Origin: Curtobacterium sp. 9128
GTDB taxonomy: Bacteria > Actinomycetota > Actinomycetes > Actinomycetales > Microbacteriaceae
Direction of reading: 5' to 3'
NCBI RefSeq assembly: GCF_007673775.1
Contig: NZ_VEAF01000009.1
Coordinates: forward strand, 36,529 to 100,528
DNA length: 64,000 nt
Shown here: positions 43,218 through 51,636 of the stretch, piece after piece
How positions within the stretch are numbered: position 1 is the first letter of the stretch
Layout: every line of letters starts with the position of its first letter
Translations under genes and position numbers: made by a program
Notes under the pieces: generated by a model
Seen by the model: only the letters and a program-made list of their open reading frames with translations
The model's database searches: none
Told to the model about the DNA's origin: nothing

Positions 43218-43901
43218 GTGCCGACCCGACCCGACCGCGTTCCGCACCACGGTCGTGCGCGACGGCCGATGTCCCCGGCGCGACGCCTCGCCGTGGTGCG
43301 CTGGGTCGTGGTCGGGGTGTGGGCCGCGCTCCTCGTCGCCCGGATCATCGTCGTCGCGCGGAGCCCGCAGGCCGACCTCACCGTGTTCGGCATCGCGGAG
43401 ATCGCCGTGATCGCGTGTGGCGTCGGCGTCATCCTCGGTGGGATGCTGCGCATGCAGGGTCTCCGCCGACGACGCGAGGACGAGTCGCTCGCACTGGCGA
43501 TCCGCCGCATCGACCCGACCGTGTGGCTCGTGCCGGCGGCACCCACCGCCGAGCTCCGCGCCATGGTCGAGGGCGACCGCTCCGACGTCGAGCTCGGGCC
43601 GCGGGTGACCTGGGCGTTCGGTGCGACGGAGGCCTCGCTGTGGGAACTCGACGACCGCCGGGCGACCCGGCTGCTCGTGATCCGGTGGAGTCGGGTGATG
43701 CACGTCGGGCTCGAGGACGTCCCGGCACCGCGCGACCGAGGAGCCTGCGCCGTCGTGCTGCACTACGTCCGTCCGGACGACTCGATCGCGGTCGCGTCCT
43801 TCCACGTCCGGACGGCCCCTGGTTCGCGACGACTGCTCGGGCGGGGGCCGAAACTCGAGCGGCTGCTCGCGGAGCTCGCGCGGGAGCGCATCGTCGCCTG
43901 A
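43218..43901 (+). CDS. Hypothetical membrane protein
   Basis: 227 residues from GTG 43218, chosen because GAGGA lies 7 nt upstream; the ATG at 43269 has no ribosome-binding site. Two membrane spans (WVVVGVWAALLVARIIVV, then IAEIAVIACGVGVILGG) are followed by a cytoplasmic domain of about 140 residues rich in beta strands (RVTWAFGATEASLWELD, RLLVIRWSRV). No family recognised; the soluble part has the feel of a PH-like fold, which is a guess. It stands alone, divergent from the molybdoenzyme gene. Confidence 0.7.
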   Translation: MPTRPDRVPHHGRARRPMSPARRLAVVRWVVVGVWAALLVARIIVVARSPQADLTVFGIAEIAVIACGVGVILGGMLRMQGLRRRREDESLALAIRRIDPTVWLVPAAPTAELRAMVEGDRSDVELGPRVTWAFGATEASLWELDDRRATRLLVIRWSRVMHVGLEDVPAPRDRGACAVVLHYVRPDDSIAVASFHVRTAPGSRRLLGRGPKLERLLAELARERIVA

Positions 43902-43983
43902 GCGCACCTCGTCGCCTGAGCGCGCCGGGCGCGCCTCTGCGCCTGCGCGCATCTGCGTGCCTGACCGCACCCCGCGCGCACGA

Positions 43984-44016
43984 GAGCGGGCCCCGCCGGC
44001 GTGGCGGGACCCGCTC
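43984..44016 (-). terminator. Terminator of gnd
   Basis: GAGCGGGCCCCGCC (43984-43997) pairs with GGCGGGACCCGCTC (44003-44016) with one mismatch, 18 bp past the gnd stop. Confidence 0.75.
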
Positions 44017-44034
44017 GTCGTGGTCGTGGAAGCG

Positions 44035-45492
44035 TCAGTGCGTCGACGGCTCCTGTTCGACCTCGCGGCGGTCGTCGTCGGACCACAGCGTGTGGAACGT
44101 GCCGTCCTTGTCGACCCGCTGGTAGGTGTGCGCCCCGAAGAAGTCGCGCTGCCCCTGGATGAGCGCCGCAGGCAGCCGGTCCGACGCGAGCGAGTCGAAG
44201 TACGACAGCGCCGAGGAGAACCCGGGAGCGGGGATGCCCGACGCGGCAGCGATGCCGACGATGCGTCGCCACGCCGCTTCACCCTCGGCGACGGCCTTGG
44301 CGAAGTACGGATCGACGAGCAGCGACGCGAGTTCCGGGTCATTGTCGTAGGCCTCGACGATGCGGTTCAGGAACTGAGCGCGGATGATGCAGCCGCCGCG
44401 CCAGATCTTCGCGATGTTGCCGAGGTTGATGTCCCAGCCGTACTCCTTGGCCCCGGCGATGATCAGGTCGAAGCCCTGCGCATACGCGACGACCTTCGAC
44501 GCGTAGAGCGCTGCGCGGACGTCGTCCTCGAAGGTGTCGGGGACCTGCACGACGTCGGGTCGGTGCTGCACGGACTGCTGGACGGCTGCACGCTGCGCGG
44601 GCTTCGACGACACCGCTCGGGCGAAGACGGCCTCGCCGATGCCGGACACCGGGATGCCGAGCCCGACCGCGTTCTGCACGGTCCAGACGCCGGTGCCCTT
44701 CGATCCGGCTTCGTCGCGGATGACGTCGACGAGCGGCTTGCCCGTGTCGGCGTCCTGCTGCTTGAGGACCTCACCGGTGATCTCGATGAGGTAGGACTCG
44801 AGGTCACCCTCGTTCCACTGCTCGTAGATCTGGACGAGCTCGTCGACGCTGTGCCCACCGGCACGTCGGAGGAGGTCGTACGACTCGGCGATGAGCTGCA
44901 TGTCGGCGTACTCGATGCCGTTGTGCACCATCTTGACGAAGTGTCCGGCGCCGTCGGTGCCGATGTGCGTGACGCACGGCTCGCCCTCGGCGACGGCGGC
45001 GATGGACTTCAGGATCGGGCCGAGTGTCTCCCAGGCCTCGTCCGACCCGCCGGGCATGATCGACGGTCCCTTCAGCGCGCCCTCCTCGCCGCCGGAGATG
45101 CCGGTGCCGACGAAGTTCAGGCCCTTCTCACGCAGGTCGTGCTCGCGCCGGATGGTGTCGTGGAAGTTCGCGTTGCCGCCGTCGACGATGATGTCGCCCG
45201 GCTCGAAGCGTTCGGCGAGCTGCCCGATGACGGCGTCGGTGCCCTTGCCCGCCTGGACCATGATGATCGCGGTCCGGGGCTTCGACAGGGACGCGACGAA
45301 GCCGTCGATGTCCTCGGACGCGATGAACCCGGCGTCGCCGTGTTCCTGCATGAGCTCTTCGGTACGGGCGTAGGTGCGGTTGTAGACCGCGACCGTGTTG
45401 CCCTCTCGCGAGGCGAGGTTGCGCGCGAGGTTCGATCCCATGACCGCGAGGCCGATGACGCCGATGTTCGCCTGTTCGTTGCTGTCTGGCAC
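44035..45492 (-). CDS. gnd: 6-Phosphogluconate dehydrogenase (decarboxylating)
   Basis: 485 residues from GTG 45492, with AAAGGAG well spaced upstream. N-terminal GLAVMGSNLARN binds the cofactor; GTGISGGEEGALKGPSIMPGG and KMVHNGIEYADMQLIAE are the family signatures including the catalytic Lys; GQRDFFGAHTYQR is the C-terminal substrate loop. Length fits the long, dimeric NADP form. It makes ribulose 5-phosphate, CO2 and NADPH in the pentose phosphate pathway, joining the xylose products. Single gene between two hairpins. Confidence 0.97.
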   Translation of the reverse strand: MPDSNEQANIGVIGLAVMGSNLARNLASREGNTVAVYNRTYARTEELMQEHGDAGFIASEDIDGFVASLSKPRTAIIMVQAGKGTDAVIGQLAERFEPGDIIVDGGNANFHDTIRREHDLREKGLNFVGTGISGGEEGALKGPSIMPGGSDEAWETLGPILKSIAAVAEGEPCVTHIGTDGAGHFVKMVHNGIEYADMQLIAESYDLLRRAGGHSVDELVQIYEQWNEGDLESYLIEITGEVLKQQDADTGKPLVDVIRDEAGSKGTGVWTVQNAVGLGIPVSGIGEAVFARAVSSKPAQRAAVQQSVQHRPDVVQVPDTFEDDVRAALYASKVVAYAQGFDLIIAGAKEYGWDINLGNIAKIWRGGCIIRAQFLNRIVEAYDNDPELASLLVDPYFAKAVAEGEAAWRRIVGIAAASGIPAPGFSSALSYFDSLASDRLPAALIQGQRDFFGAHTYQRVDKDGTFHTLWSDDDRREVEQEPSTH

Positions 45493-45552
45493 GTGGGTCT
45501 CCTTTGTCCTGCCGTTCCGACCCCAACCTACGATCCGGTGCCTGGATCCGCA

Positions 45553-45594
45553 CGGGTGTGGGTGCAACCTGTGGGCACTGTTCACCCACACCCG
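45553..45594 (-). terminator. Terminator of the SHOCT gene
   Basis: CGGGTGTGGGTG (45553-45564) pairs perfectly with CACCCACACCCG (45583-45594), a 12-bp stem 17 bp past the SHOCT stop and upstream of gnd. Confidence 0.8.
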
Positions 45595-45611
45595 AGCGGT
45601 GGAGGACTGTC

Positions 45612-45848
45612 CTACTTCCGGCTCAGCTCCGACAGGCGTGCGCGGTACTCCTCGGCGCTGATGTCGCCGCGGGCGAACCGGTCGGCGAGGACCGCGCGTG
45701 CGTCGGCGACCGCCCGCCAGCCGCCGCGGCGGGACACCGCGAAGACGACGAGGGGGACGAGGAACAGGAAGGAGAACGCGGGGAAGACGAAGAACGGGAA
45801 GCCGCCGCCGTGGAAGTAGGGTGCGGCCGTCGCGAGGGTGGTGAGCAT
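45612..45848 (-). CDS. Small SHOCT-domain membrane protein
   Basis: 78 residues. One hydrophobic span (FFVFPAFSFLFLVPLVVFAV) follows a Gly/His/Phe-rich start; the C-terminal 30 residues (ARAVLADRFARGDISAEEY) are a SHOCT motif, a short helix pair that mediates oligomer contacts. AGGAGG precedes the ATG at 45848. Its promoter region faces the two-component operon at 46064 and shares a 215-bp gap with an 18-bp palindrome, so it may be regulated by that system. Cellular role unknown. Confidence 0.85.
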   Translation of the reverse strand: MLTTLATAAPYFHGGGFPFFVFPAFSFLFLVPLVVFAVSRRGGWRAVADARAVLADRFARGDISAEEYRARLSELSRK

Positions 45849-45986
45849 GGGGACCTCCTGGGTGGGTTGCGGTGCCGCGGTTGCGACCCTCCAAGGCTCC
45901 GGTCTGGAGGCTCCTCACGCGTCCGCCGGCGAGCCCCACTTCCGCCTGCTCCCGCAGTCGTAGGGCGGGTTCTCCTCCACAGCCGG

Positions 45987-46004
45987 CTACTCCCCGGGGA
46001 GTAG
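45987..46004. promoter_or_regulatory. 18-bp perfect palindrome before the two-component operon
   Basis: CTACTCCCCGGGGAGTAG is fully symmetric, 59 bp before the histidine kinase start and 138 bp before the divergent SHOCT gene. It is a good candidate for autoregulation by the NarL-type response regulator. Confidence 0.6.
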
Positions 46005-46063
46005 TCCACAGCTCCTGCGCGAGCGGGATGACCGGCGTCGGGCCCGACCCTAGGCTCGAGCCC

Positions 46064-47425
46064 ATGGACTCCGCGATCTCCGACACCGACCCGCACCGAC
46101 CGCCCCACCGGCGGTTCGCACGGGTCGGACGGGTGCTGCCGATCGCCCTCGTCCAGGTCGTCGGCACGCTGGTGGTCTCCCGGTGGTCGGGCGGCTTCGC
46201 CGACGGCACCGGGCCGCCGTGGGCCCGACACGGCATGGACGGGGCGACGCCTGACCCGATCGTGCTGGGACCGCTGGCACTGGCACTGCTCGTCGCCGGT
46301 GTCCTCGCCCTGCCGTTCCGGTACCGCTGGCCGACCGTCGTCCTCGCGGTGACCCTCGCAACAACGATCGGGTACGCGCTCGTGGTCACCCCACGGGGGC
46401 CGTTCGTCGCGGCGCTGACGATGGCGATCGCGAACGCGTGGTTCCGCGGACACCGGGTGCCGGTCTACGTCGCTGCCGGGATCGCGCAGGTCGTGCTGCC
46501 GTCGGCCGACACGCTCACCGGCCGAGCGCCGTTCACGTCCGTGACCACGCTGACCCTGTGTCTCGCCTGGCTCACCGCGACCATCGCGCTCACCGAACTC
46601 GTGCGCGTCCGCGTCGCCCGCGCGGCGGAGGCACGTCGTGCCCGGGCGGCAGCGGAGCGAGCCAGGGCGGACGACGAACGGGTCCGCATCGCCCGCGAGC
46701 TCCACGACTCGGTGGCACACAGCATGTCCCTGATCAACCTGCAGGCCGGCGTGGCGTTGCACCTGGGGAACGAACTGCCCGAGCAGACCCGTGCGTCGTT
46801 GACGAACATCCGCGACTCCAGCAGACAGGCGCTCGTCGAGCTCCGGACGATCCTCGGCGTGCTCCGGTCGGTCGACGGTGCCGCGGGTGCGTCCGAACGG
46901 AACCCGACCCCTGGTCTCGACCGCGTCGCCGACCTGGTCGACCGTGCACGGGCGGCCGGCATCGACGTCGACCTCGACGTCAGGGGCGACCTCGACGCCG
47001 TCGGGGGCATCGTCGACCGCAACGCCTTCCGCATCGTCCAGGAGTCGGTGACGAACGTCATGAAACACGCCCAGGACCACCGGGCGCGCGTGCTGGTCGA
47101 CGTCGGTGCCGAGGTGGTGGAGGTGACGGTGTCGGACGCACCGGCAGCACCGGACGTCCCCACGGGTGCGGCGCCCTCGAGCGCCGGGGTCGGTGCCACC
47201 GGGAACGGCATCATCGGCATGCGGGAGCGGGCGACGGCGGTCGGCGGCACGCTGCGCGCCGGGCCCACACCGGACGGCGGATGGTCCGTCCGGGCCCGCC
47301 TGCCGATCGGCGAACCCGAGCTCGGTGTCGTGGCACCGGCGCCGGCCGCCGGAGCGAGCCCAGGAGCGGACCACCCCGTGGCGGCCGCAGCACACCCCGA
47401 GACCGATCCGGAGCACCGAGGATGA
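46064..47425 (+). CDS. Sensor histidine kinase, NarL-partner (HisKA_3) type
   Basis: 453 residues. Four or five hydrophobic spans up to about residue 180, no large extracellular sensor loop. The phosphorylated His 214 lies in RIARELHDSVAHSMS, then the ATPase domain with NAFRIVQESVTNVMKHA (N box) and GNGIIGMRERA (G box). The last 40 residues are Ala/Pro-rich and disordered. The stimulus is probably at the membrane (envelope stress or a drug). The partner regulator overlaps it by 4 bp. Confidence 0.93.
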   Translation: MDSAISDTDPHRPPHRRFARVGRVLPIALVQVVGTLVVSRWSGGFADGTGPPWARHGMDGATPDPIVLGPLALALLVAGVLALPFRYRWPTVVLAVTLATTIGYALVVTPRGPFVAALTMAIANAWFRGHRVPVYVAAGIAQVVLPSADTLTGRAPFTSVTTLTLCLAWLTATIALTELVRVRVARAAEARRARAAAERARADDERVRIARELHDSVAHSMSLINLQAGVALHLGNELPEQTRASLTNIRDSSRQALVELRTILGVLRSVDGAAGASERNPTPGLDRVADLVDRARAAGIDVDLDVRGDLDAVGGIVDRNAFRIVQESVTNVMKHAQDHRARVLVDVGAEVVEVTVSDAPAAPDVPTGAAPSSAGVGATGNGIIGMRERATAVGGTLRAGPTPDGGWSVRARLPIGEPELGVVAPAPAAGASPGADHPVAAAAHPETDPEHRG

Positions 47426-48111
47426 ACGAATCACCGACCGTGTCGGACATCCGGGTGGTGCTCGTCGACGACCAGGTGCTCGTCCGTGCCGGGCTCCGGG
47501 CACTCGTCGATGCCGAGCCCGGCATGACGGTCGTCGGTGAGGCGGGCGACGGGGACGCCGCCGTCGCGGTCGTCACCCGCGAACGTCCGGACGTCGTCCT
47601 CATGGACATCCGGATGCCCGGCAGCGACGGGCTCGACGCCACCAGGCGCATCTCCGCCGACGCGGCGCTCGCCGACGTCCACGTCGTGGTCCTCACCACC
47701 TTCGAGGAGGACGACTACGTCTTCGAGGCGATCCGCGGCGGCGCGGCCGGCTTCCTCGTGAAGGACACCGAGCCCGCTGAGCTCCTCCGAGCGATCCGGA
47801 CCGTCGTGGTGGGGGAGTCCCTGCTCTCGCCGCGGGCCACCCGCTCCCTGGTCGAGGCGTTCGCCACCCACGCGAAACCGACCGCACTGTCCCCGGAGCT
47901 CGACGTCCTCACCGACCGCGAGCGTGAGGTCATGCGCCTCGTCGCGGCGGGGTGCACGAACACCGAGATCGCGGAGCGGCTGTTCGTGAGCTCCGCCACC
48001 GCGAAGACCCACGTCTCCCGGGCGATGATCAAGCTCGGCGCCCGTGACCGCGCGCAGCTCGTCGTCTTCGCCTACGAGACCGGCCTCGCCACGCCCGGGT
48101 GGCAGGCATGA
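47422..48111 (+). CDS. NarL/LuxR family response regulator
   Basis: 229 residues. Receiver domain with acidic pair (VLVDDQVL), phosphorylated Asp 62 in LMDIRMPGSDG, Thr in LTTFEED and Lys in FLVKDTEP. Linker, then LuxR HTH (about 165-225): LTDREREVMRLVAAGCTNTEIA, SSATAKTHVSRAM. Cognate to the kinase at 46064. Candidate target: the 18-bp palindrome at 45987. Confidence 0.95.
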   Translation: MNESPTVSDIRVVLVDDQVLVRAGLRALVDAEPGMTVVGEAGDGDAAVAVVTRERPDVVLMDIRMPGSDGLDATRRISADAALADVHVVVLTTFEEDDYVFEAIRGGAAGFLVKDTEPAELLRAIRTVVVGESLLSPRATRSLVEAFATHAKPTALSPELDVLTDREREVMRLVAAGCTNTEIAERLFVSSATAKTHVSRAMIKLGARDRAQLVVFAYETGLATPGWQA

Positions 48112-48127
48112 CCGTCCTCCTCCGCAC

Positions 48128-48150
48128 TGATACCGCTCTTGATACCATCA
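48128..48150 (+). promoter_or_regulatory. Candidate operator of the toxin-antitoxin operon
   Basis: TGATACC occurs at 48128 and 48140 (12 bp apart), the second within TGATACCATCA. Directly repeated half-sites just before a ribbon-helix-helix antitoxin gene suit autoregulation. A/T-richer than its surroundings. Confidence 0.45.
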
Positions 48151-48155
48151 CGTCC

Positions 48156-48359
48156 ATGGCGATGACACTCCGACTCGACGACGACGAATCGGCCGCCCTC
48201 CGCCGGCGGGCCGACCTCGAGTCACGCTCCATGCAGGACGTCGCTCGTGAAGCCGTCCGGGAGTACATCGAGCGCCACAGTCGTGGCGACCTCATCGACG
48301 GGATCCTCGACCGCGAGCTGCCCCGGTACGCGGAAGCGCTCGACCGACTGGCGCGATGA
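48156..48359 (+). CDS. Ribbon-helix-helix antitoxin
   Basis: 67 residues from ATG 48156. The start MAMTLRLDDDESAALRRRAD forms the DNA-binding strand and first helix, and SMQDVAREAVREYIERHS the second helix of the RHH fold. The C-terminal part (LIDGILDRELPRYAEALDRL) probably wraps the toxin. An upstream in-frame start (ATG 48108) would overlap the response regulator and is less likely. Four-base overlap with the toxin gene, the classic antitoxin-first order. Confidence 0.82.
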   Translation: MAMTLRLDDDESAALRRRADLESRSMQDVAREAVREYIERHSRGDLIDGILDRELPRYAEALDRLAR

Positions 48360-48733
48360 TCCACCTCACCCTGGCCGAGGCGCTCCACGTCGCGCGCCGG
48401 ACGATCGGACCCGAGGTGCTCGTGCGGGATGCCGGCCTGCTCGAGGCCGCACTCGCCAGGGCGGCCACGACCGTCGACGGTCAGGACGCCTACCCGACGC
48501 TGGTCGACAAGGCGTCGGCCCTGGTCCACTCCGTCGTCCCGAACCACGCACTCGTCGATGGGGACGAGCGGCTCGGACTGATGCTCCTGGTCGTGTTCCT
48601 CGGCGTCAACGGCAGGACTCTGACGCTGTCGAACGACGAGGCGTACGACCTCATCGTCGCGATCGCCGAGGGCGAACTCGACGACGTCGGAGCGATCGCC
48701 GCGCGGCTCGGCACCGGGGTCACCCCCGCCTGA
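48356..48733 (+). CDS. Doc-like (Fic fold) toxin with an altered active-site motif
   Basis: 125 residues, the size of Doc. The Fic motif of Doc is HxFx(D/N)xNKR; here it reads HALVDGDERLG, keeping the His, Asp and Arg but with Asp for Asn and Glu for Lys. The rest fits: LTLAEALHVARRTIG at the start, LLEAALARAATTVDGQDAYPTL and VFLGVNGRTLTLSNDEAYDLI. Doc phosphorylates EF-Tu and halts growth. The charge changes near the ATP phosphates could mean lost or changed activity. Its stop is 3 bp from the converging uxaC stop. Confidence 0.82.
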   Translation: MIHLTLAEALHVARRTIGPEVLVRDAGLLEAALARAATTVDGQDAYPTLVDKASALVHSVVPNHALVDGDERLGLMLLVVFLGVNGRTLTLSNDEAYDLIVAIAEGELDDVGAIAARLGTGVTPA

Positions 48734-48736
48734 CGA

Positions 48737-50161
48737 TCAGAGCTTGAAGGTCGCCCTCGGGATGTCGGACACGATGCGGTGGGCGGTGCGGACGGCGTCC
48801 TCCTCCGAGATCTGGTGCGTCACCACGAGAGACGCCAGGTACGCGGCGTCGGCGCGACGGGCCATGTCGTGACGCGCCGGGATGGAGCAGTAGGCCCGGG
48901 TGTCGTCGATGAACCCCGAGGTCTTCGTGAACGACGCGGAGTCGGTGACGGCCGCGCGGTACCGACCGATCGCGGCAGGGGTGTCGATGAACCACCAGGG
49001 AGCACCGGCGTACACCGCGGGGTAGAAGCCCGCGAGCGGACCGATCTCGCGGGAGAACACGGTCTCGTCGACGGTGAACAGCACGAGGTGGAACCCCGGT
49101 GCCGTGCCGAACGCCTCGAGGAGCGGACGCAGCGGCTCGGTGAAGGCGCCCACCGCTGGCAGGTCGTGCCCGGTGTCGGGACCGAACCGCTCGAGTGTCG
49201 GCGTGTGGTGGTTCCGGATCACTCCCGGGTGGAGCTGCATGACGAGGCCGTCGTCGACGCTCATCTCCGCCCACCGGAAGAGCATGTCGTGCCGGTAGGC
49301 CACGGCGTCGGCGGCCGAGACCTCGCCGCGGAGCGCATCCGCGTGGATGCGCTCGCGGTCGGCAGCGGGCAGCGGTGTCGAGCCCGCGTCGAGGACCCCG
49401 GTGTCCGTGGCGGTCGCCCCGTGCTCGATGAAGTAGCGACGTCGAGCGCGGAGCGCGGCGAGCAGCCCGTCGTGGGTTCCCGTGTCGATCCCGGCGGCCT
49501 CGCCGATGGACGCGACCACGAGCCTCCAGTCCGACCGGGACGGGTCGAACACGGCGTCGGCGCGGAACGTCGGGAGCACCCGCCCGGTGAAGCCGGGGTC
49601 CGCGGCGAGCCGGGCGTGTGCGGCGAGGTCGTCGGCGGGGCCGTCGGTGGTGGCGAGCACCTCGATGCCGAACGCGTCGAAGAGGGCGCGTGGTCGGAAC
49701 GCCGGCTCCTGCAGCGCCGCGGCGAGTTGGTCGTACTGCGCGTCCGCGTTCGCGGCGGACGGGGCCTCGGTGAGCCCGAAGACGTCGTGCAGCTCGGTCT
49801 CGAACCAGGAGCGGACGGGCGTGCCGAGGAAGTCGTCCCAGTGCGCGGCGAGCTGCCCCCAGATCGACCGACCCGACGGCATGTGGTCGCGGTCACGGCC
49901 GAGTGCCTCGAGCGGGACGCCGTTCGCGTGCAGCAGGCGGAGCACGTAGTGGTCGGGCGTGATCAGGAGCGCCGCGGGGTCGGGGAACGGCTCGTCCGCG
50001 GCGATCATCGACGCGTCGACGTGTCCGTGCGGGGAGATGATCGGTGCGTCCCGCACCGCCTCGTAGACGGTGCGGGCGACCGCGGTCGTCGCGGGGTCGG
50101 CGGGGAACAGCCGATCGGGGTGCGGCGCGAGCGGGGCGGCGGCGATCTCGGTGGCGGTCAT
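48737..50161 (-). CDS. uxaC: Glucuronate isomerase
   Basis: 474 residues, the normal UxaC length. SPHGHVD near residue 44 holds two metal-ligand His; YVLRLLHANGVPLEALG, PTFRADAVFDP and MQLHPGVIRNHHTPT follow, and the end RIVSDIPRATFKL is typical. It converts D-glucuronate to D-fructuronate (and galacturonate to tagaturonate), first step of uronate breakdown. The ATG overlaps the end of the LacI gene upstream. The enzymes for the next steps are in the divergent operon (57947, 59215). Confidence 0.95.
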   Translation of the reverse strand: MTATEIAAAPLAPHPDRLFPADPATTAVARTVYEAVRDAPIISPHGHVDASMIAADEPFPDPAALLITPDHYVLRLLHANGVPLEALGRDRDHMPSGRSIWGQLAAHWDDFLGTPVRSWFETELHDVFGLTEAPSAANADAQYDQLAAALQEPAFRPRALFDAFGIEVLATTDGPADDLAAHARLAADPGFTGRVLPTFRADAVFDPSRSDWRLVVASIGEAAGIDTGTHDGLLAALRARRRYFIEHGATATDTGVLDAGSTPLPAADRERIHADALRGEVSAADAVAYRHDMLFRWAEMSVDDGLVMQLHPGVIRNHHTPTLERFGPDTGHDLPAVGAFTEPLRPLLEAFGTAPGFHLVLFTVDETVFSREIGPLAGFYPAVYAGAPWWFIDTPAAIGRYRAAVTDSASFTKTSGFIDDTRAYCSIPARHDMARRADAAYLASLVVTHQISEEDAVRTAHRIVSDIPRATFKL

Positions 50162-51420
50162 GGTCGGCTCCTTCGCGCGGACGGGGACTGCATGGACGGG
50201 GACTGCGTGGACGGAGGCTGCGTTGACGGGGGCTGCGTTGCCGGGGGACCTGGACGCTGCGTGGATCGCGGTGGCGGTGCATCCCGTGGAGGCCGTGCTG
50301 ACGCCGCCGACGTCGGCGCTGGCCCGACGGACCCCGGCCCGGCGGACGCTGGCCCGGTCGGCGCCGGCCCGGCGGACATTTGCCCGACGGGCGGCGGCCC
50401 GGCGGGCGCCGGCCCGGTGGACTCGCGGACCCGCAGATGCGTCGGCAGCGCGACCGCGCCGGTCCGACCGCCCGGGACCTCGTCCGCCCCGGTCGCGCCG
50501 AGGCGACCGAGGAGCATGGTGATCGCGACCCGTCCCGCGCGCTCGATCGGCGACGACATCGTGGTGAGCGGCGGGTTGCAGAAGTCGGCGCCGAAGATGT
50601 CGTCACAGCCGACGATGCTCATGTCCTCGGGCACCCGCACGCCCCGTTCCCGCAGGCGGCCGAGCATCCCGATCGCGATGAGGTCGTTGAACGCGATGCA
50701 CGCGGTCGCGCCGGCGTTCACGGCGGCGTCGGCGGCGGCGGCACCGGAGTCGACGAACGGGGCGTGCGGGCCGATCCGGGCGACCCGGACGTCGAGACGT
50801 CGCGCGACCCGGACCAGGGCCCGCCAGCGCCGCTCGTTCGACCACGAGCTGTCCGGGCCGGCGACGTACAGCACGTCCCGGTGTCCGAGGGACGTGAGGT
50901 GCTGCACGGCCTGTTCGACGCCTCCCGGGGTGTCGATGAGGACCGAGGGGACACCGTTCGGTCGGCGGTTGACGACGACGAGCGGGATCCGTTCCGCGTA
51001 CCGGGCGATCTGCGTGTCCGACAGGCGCGACGCCGTGAGGACGACGCCGTCGGCCTTCGCGGAGACGGCGGTGAGCGCGGCGATCTCGGCCTCGGCGGAC
51101 TCCTGGGTGTCGACGAGGAGCTGCGTCCACCCGGCGGCAGCGAGCTGGTGCTGCGTGCCACGGATGACGTCGAAGTAGAACGGGTTCGTGATGTCGGACA
51201 CCAGGACGGCGACCGCCCGGGTCCGCCCGGACGTGAGTGCCCGGGCCTGGGAGTTCGGGACGTAGCCGAGCTCGCGAGCCGCCTGCTGGATGCGCTGCTG
51301 CGTGGCGCGGTTGACCCGGTCCGGGAGCGAGAGTGCGCGCGAGACCGTCGACGGGGCGACCCCGGTGGCGTCCGCGACGTCCCGGATCGTGACCCGGCGT
51401 GTGGTGTCGATCTCGCTCAC
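50158..51420 (-). CDS. LacI family regulator of uronate genes, with a long low-complexity tail
   Basis: 420 residues against the usual 330-345. HTH (VTIRDVADATGVAPSTVSRA) from residue 9, sensor domain ending near LPTHLRVRESTG (about 335). The remaining 85 residues are Pro/Ala/Gly/Ser repeats (AGPAPTGPASAGP, then TQPPSTQPPSTQ) encoded by tandem DNA repeats and reaching into the uxaC start (4-bp overlap). The tail looks like recent repeat expansion. It probably represses uxaC, itself and the divergent transporter operon through the dyad at 51513-51548, with a uronate or its product as inducer. Confidence 0.9.
   Translation of the reverse strand: MSEIDTTRRVTIRDVADATGVAPSTVSRALSLPDRVNRATQQRIQQAARELGYVPNSQARALTSGRTRAVAVLVSDITNPFYFDVIRGTQHQLAAAGWTQLLVDTQESAEAEIAALTAVSAKADGVVLTASRLSDTQIARYAERIPLVVVNRRPNGVPSVLIDTPGGVEQAVQHLTSLGHRDVLYVAGPDSSWSNERRWRALVRVARRLDVRVARIGPHAPFVDSGAAAADAAVNAGATACIAFNDLIAIGMLGRLRERGVRVPEDMSIVGCDDIFGADFCNPPLTTMSSPIERAGRVAITMLLGRLGATGADEVPGGRTGAVALPTHLRVRESTGPAPAGPPPVGQMSAGPAPTGPASAGPGSVGPAPTSAASARPPRDAPPPRSTQRPGPPATQPPSTQPPSTQSPSMQSPSARRSRP
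50179..50238. repeat. Four tandem 15-bp repeats in the LacI tail
   Basis: Units start at 50179, 50194, 50209 and 50224 (consensus GGACGGGGACTGCGT, a few changes each). They stay in frame and add five residues per copy. A second, looser repeat zone of GCC/CCG-rich units spans about 50310-50415. Confidence 0.85.
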
Positions 51421-51512
51421 GGTACCTCCCCGGCCCGACTCGGACTCGACGCGTCGGTGCGCCGATGGACCCGACGCGTCGGAGCGCCGATGCGGCCGAC
51501 GCTATTCGGCTC

Positions 51513-51548
51513 TGGCAACAAGTGGCAACCGGTTGCCGCCTGTTGCCA
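51513..51548. promoter_or_regulatory. Nested LacI operator between uxaC regulator and transporter operon
   Basis: A perfect 14-bp palindrome GGCAACCGGTTGCC (51524-51537) is flanked by TGGCAACA (51513-51520) and its reverse complement TGTTGCCA (51541-51548). Four half-sites thus form a double operator, 93 bp from the LacI start and 89 bp from the binding-protein start. Confidence 0.8.
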
Positions 51549-51636
51549 CGGGCGGGACAGTGGTGGTCATCCGGGCCGCGAGGTCCGGGTCACCCGGGCA
51601 GTGCCGCCCGGGGGAGGTCTCGAGGAGGAAACCCCC

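Noticed and set aside
44035..46389. Continuous 784-codon frame that would fuse an N-terminal extension to gnd
   Set aside because: The part before 45492 is non-coding-like and crosses the SHOCT gene and terminator; GTG 45492 has an ideal ribosome-binding site.
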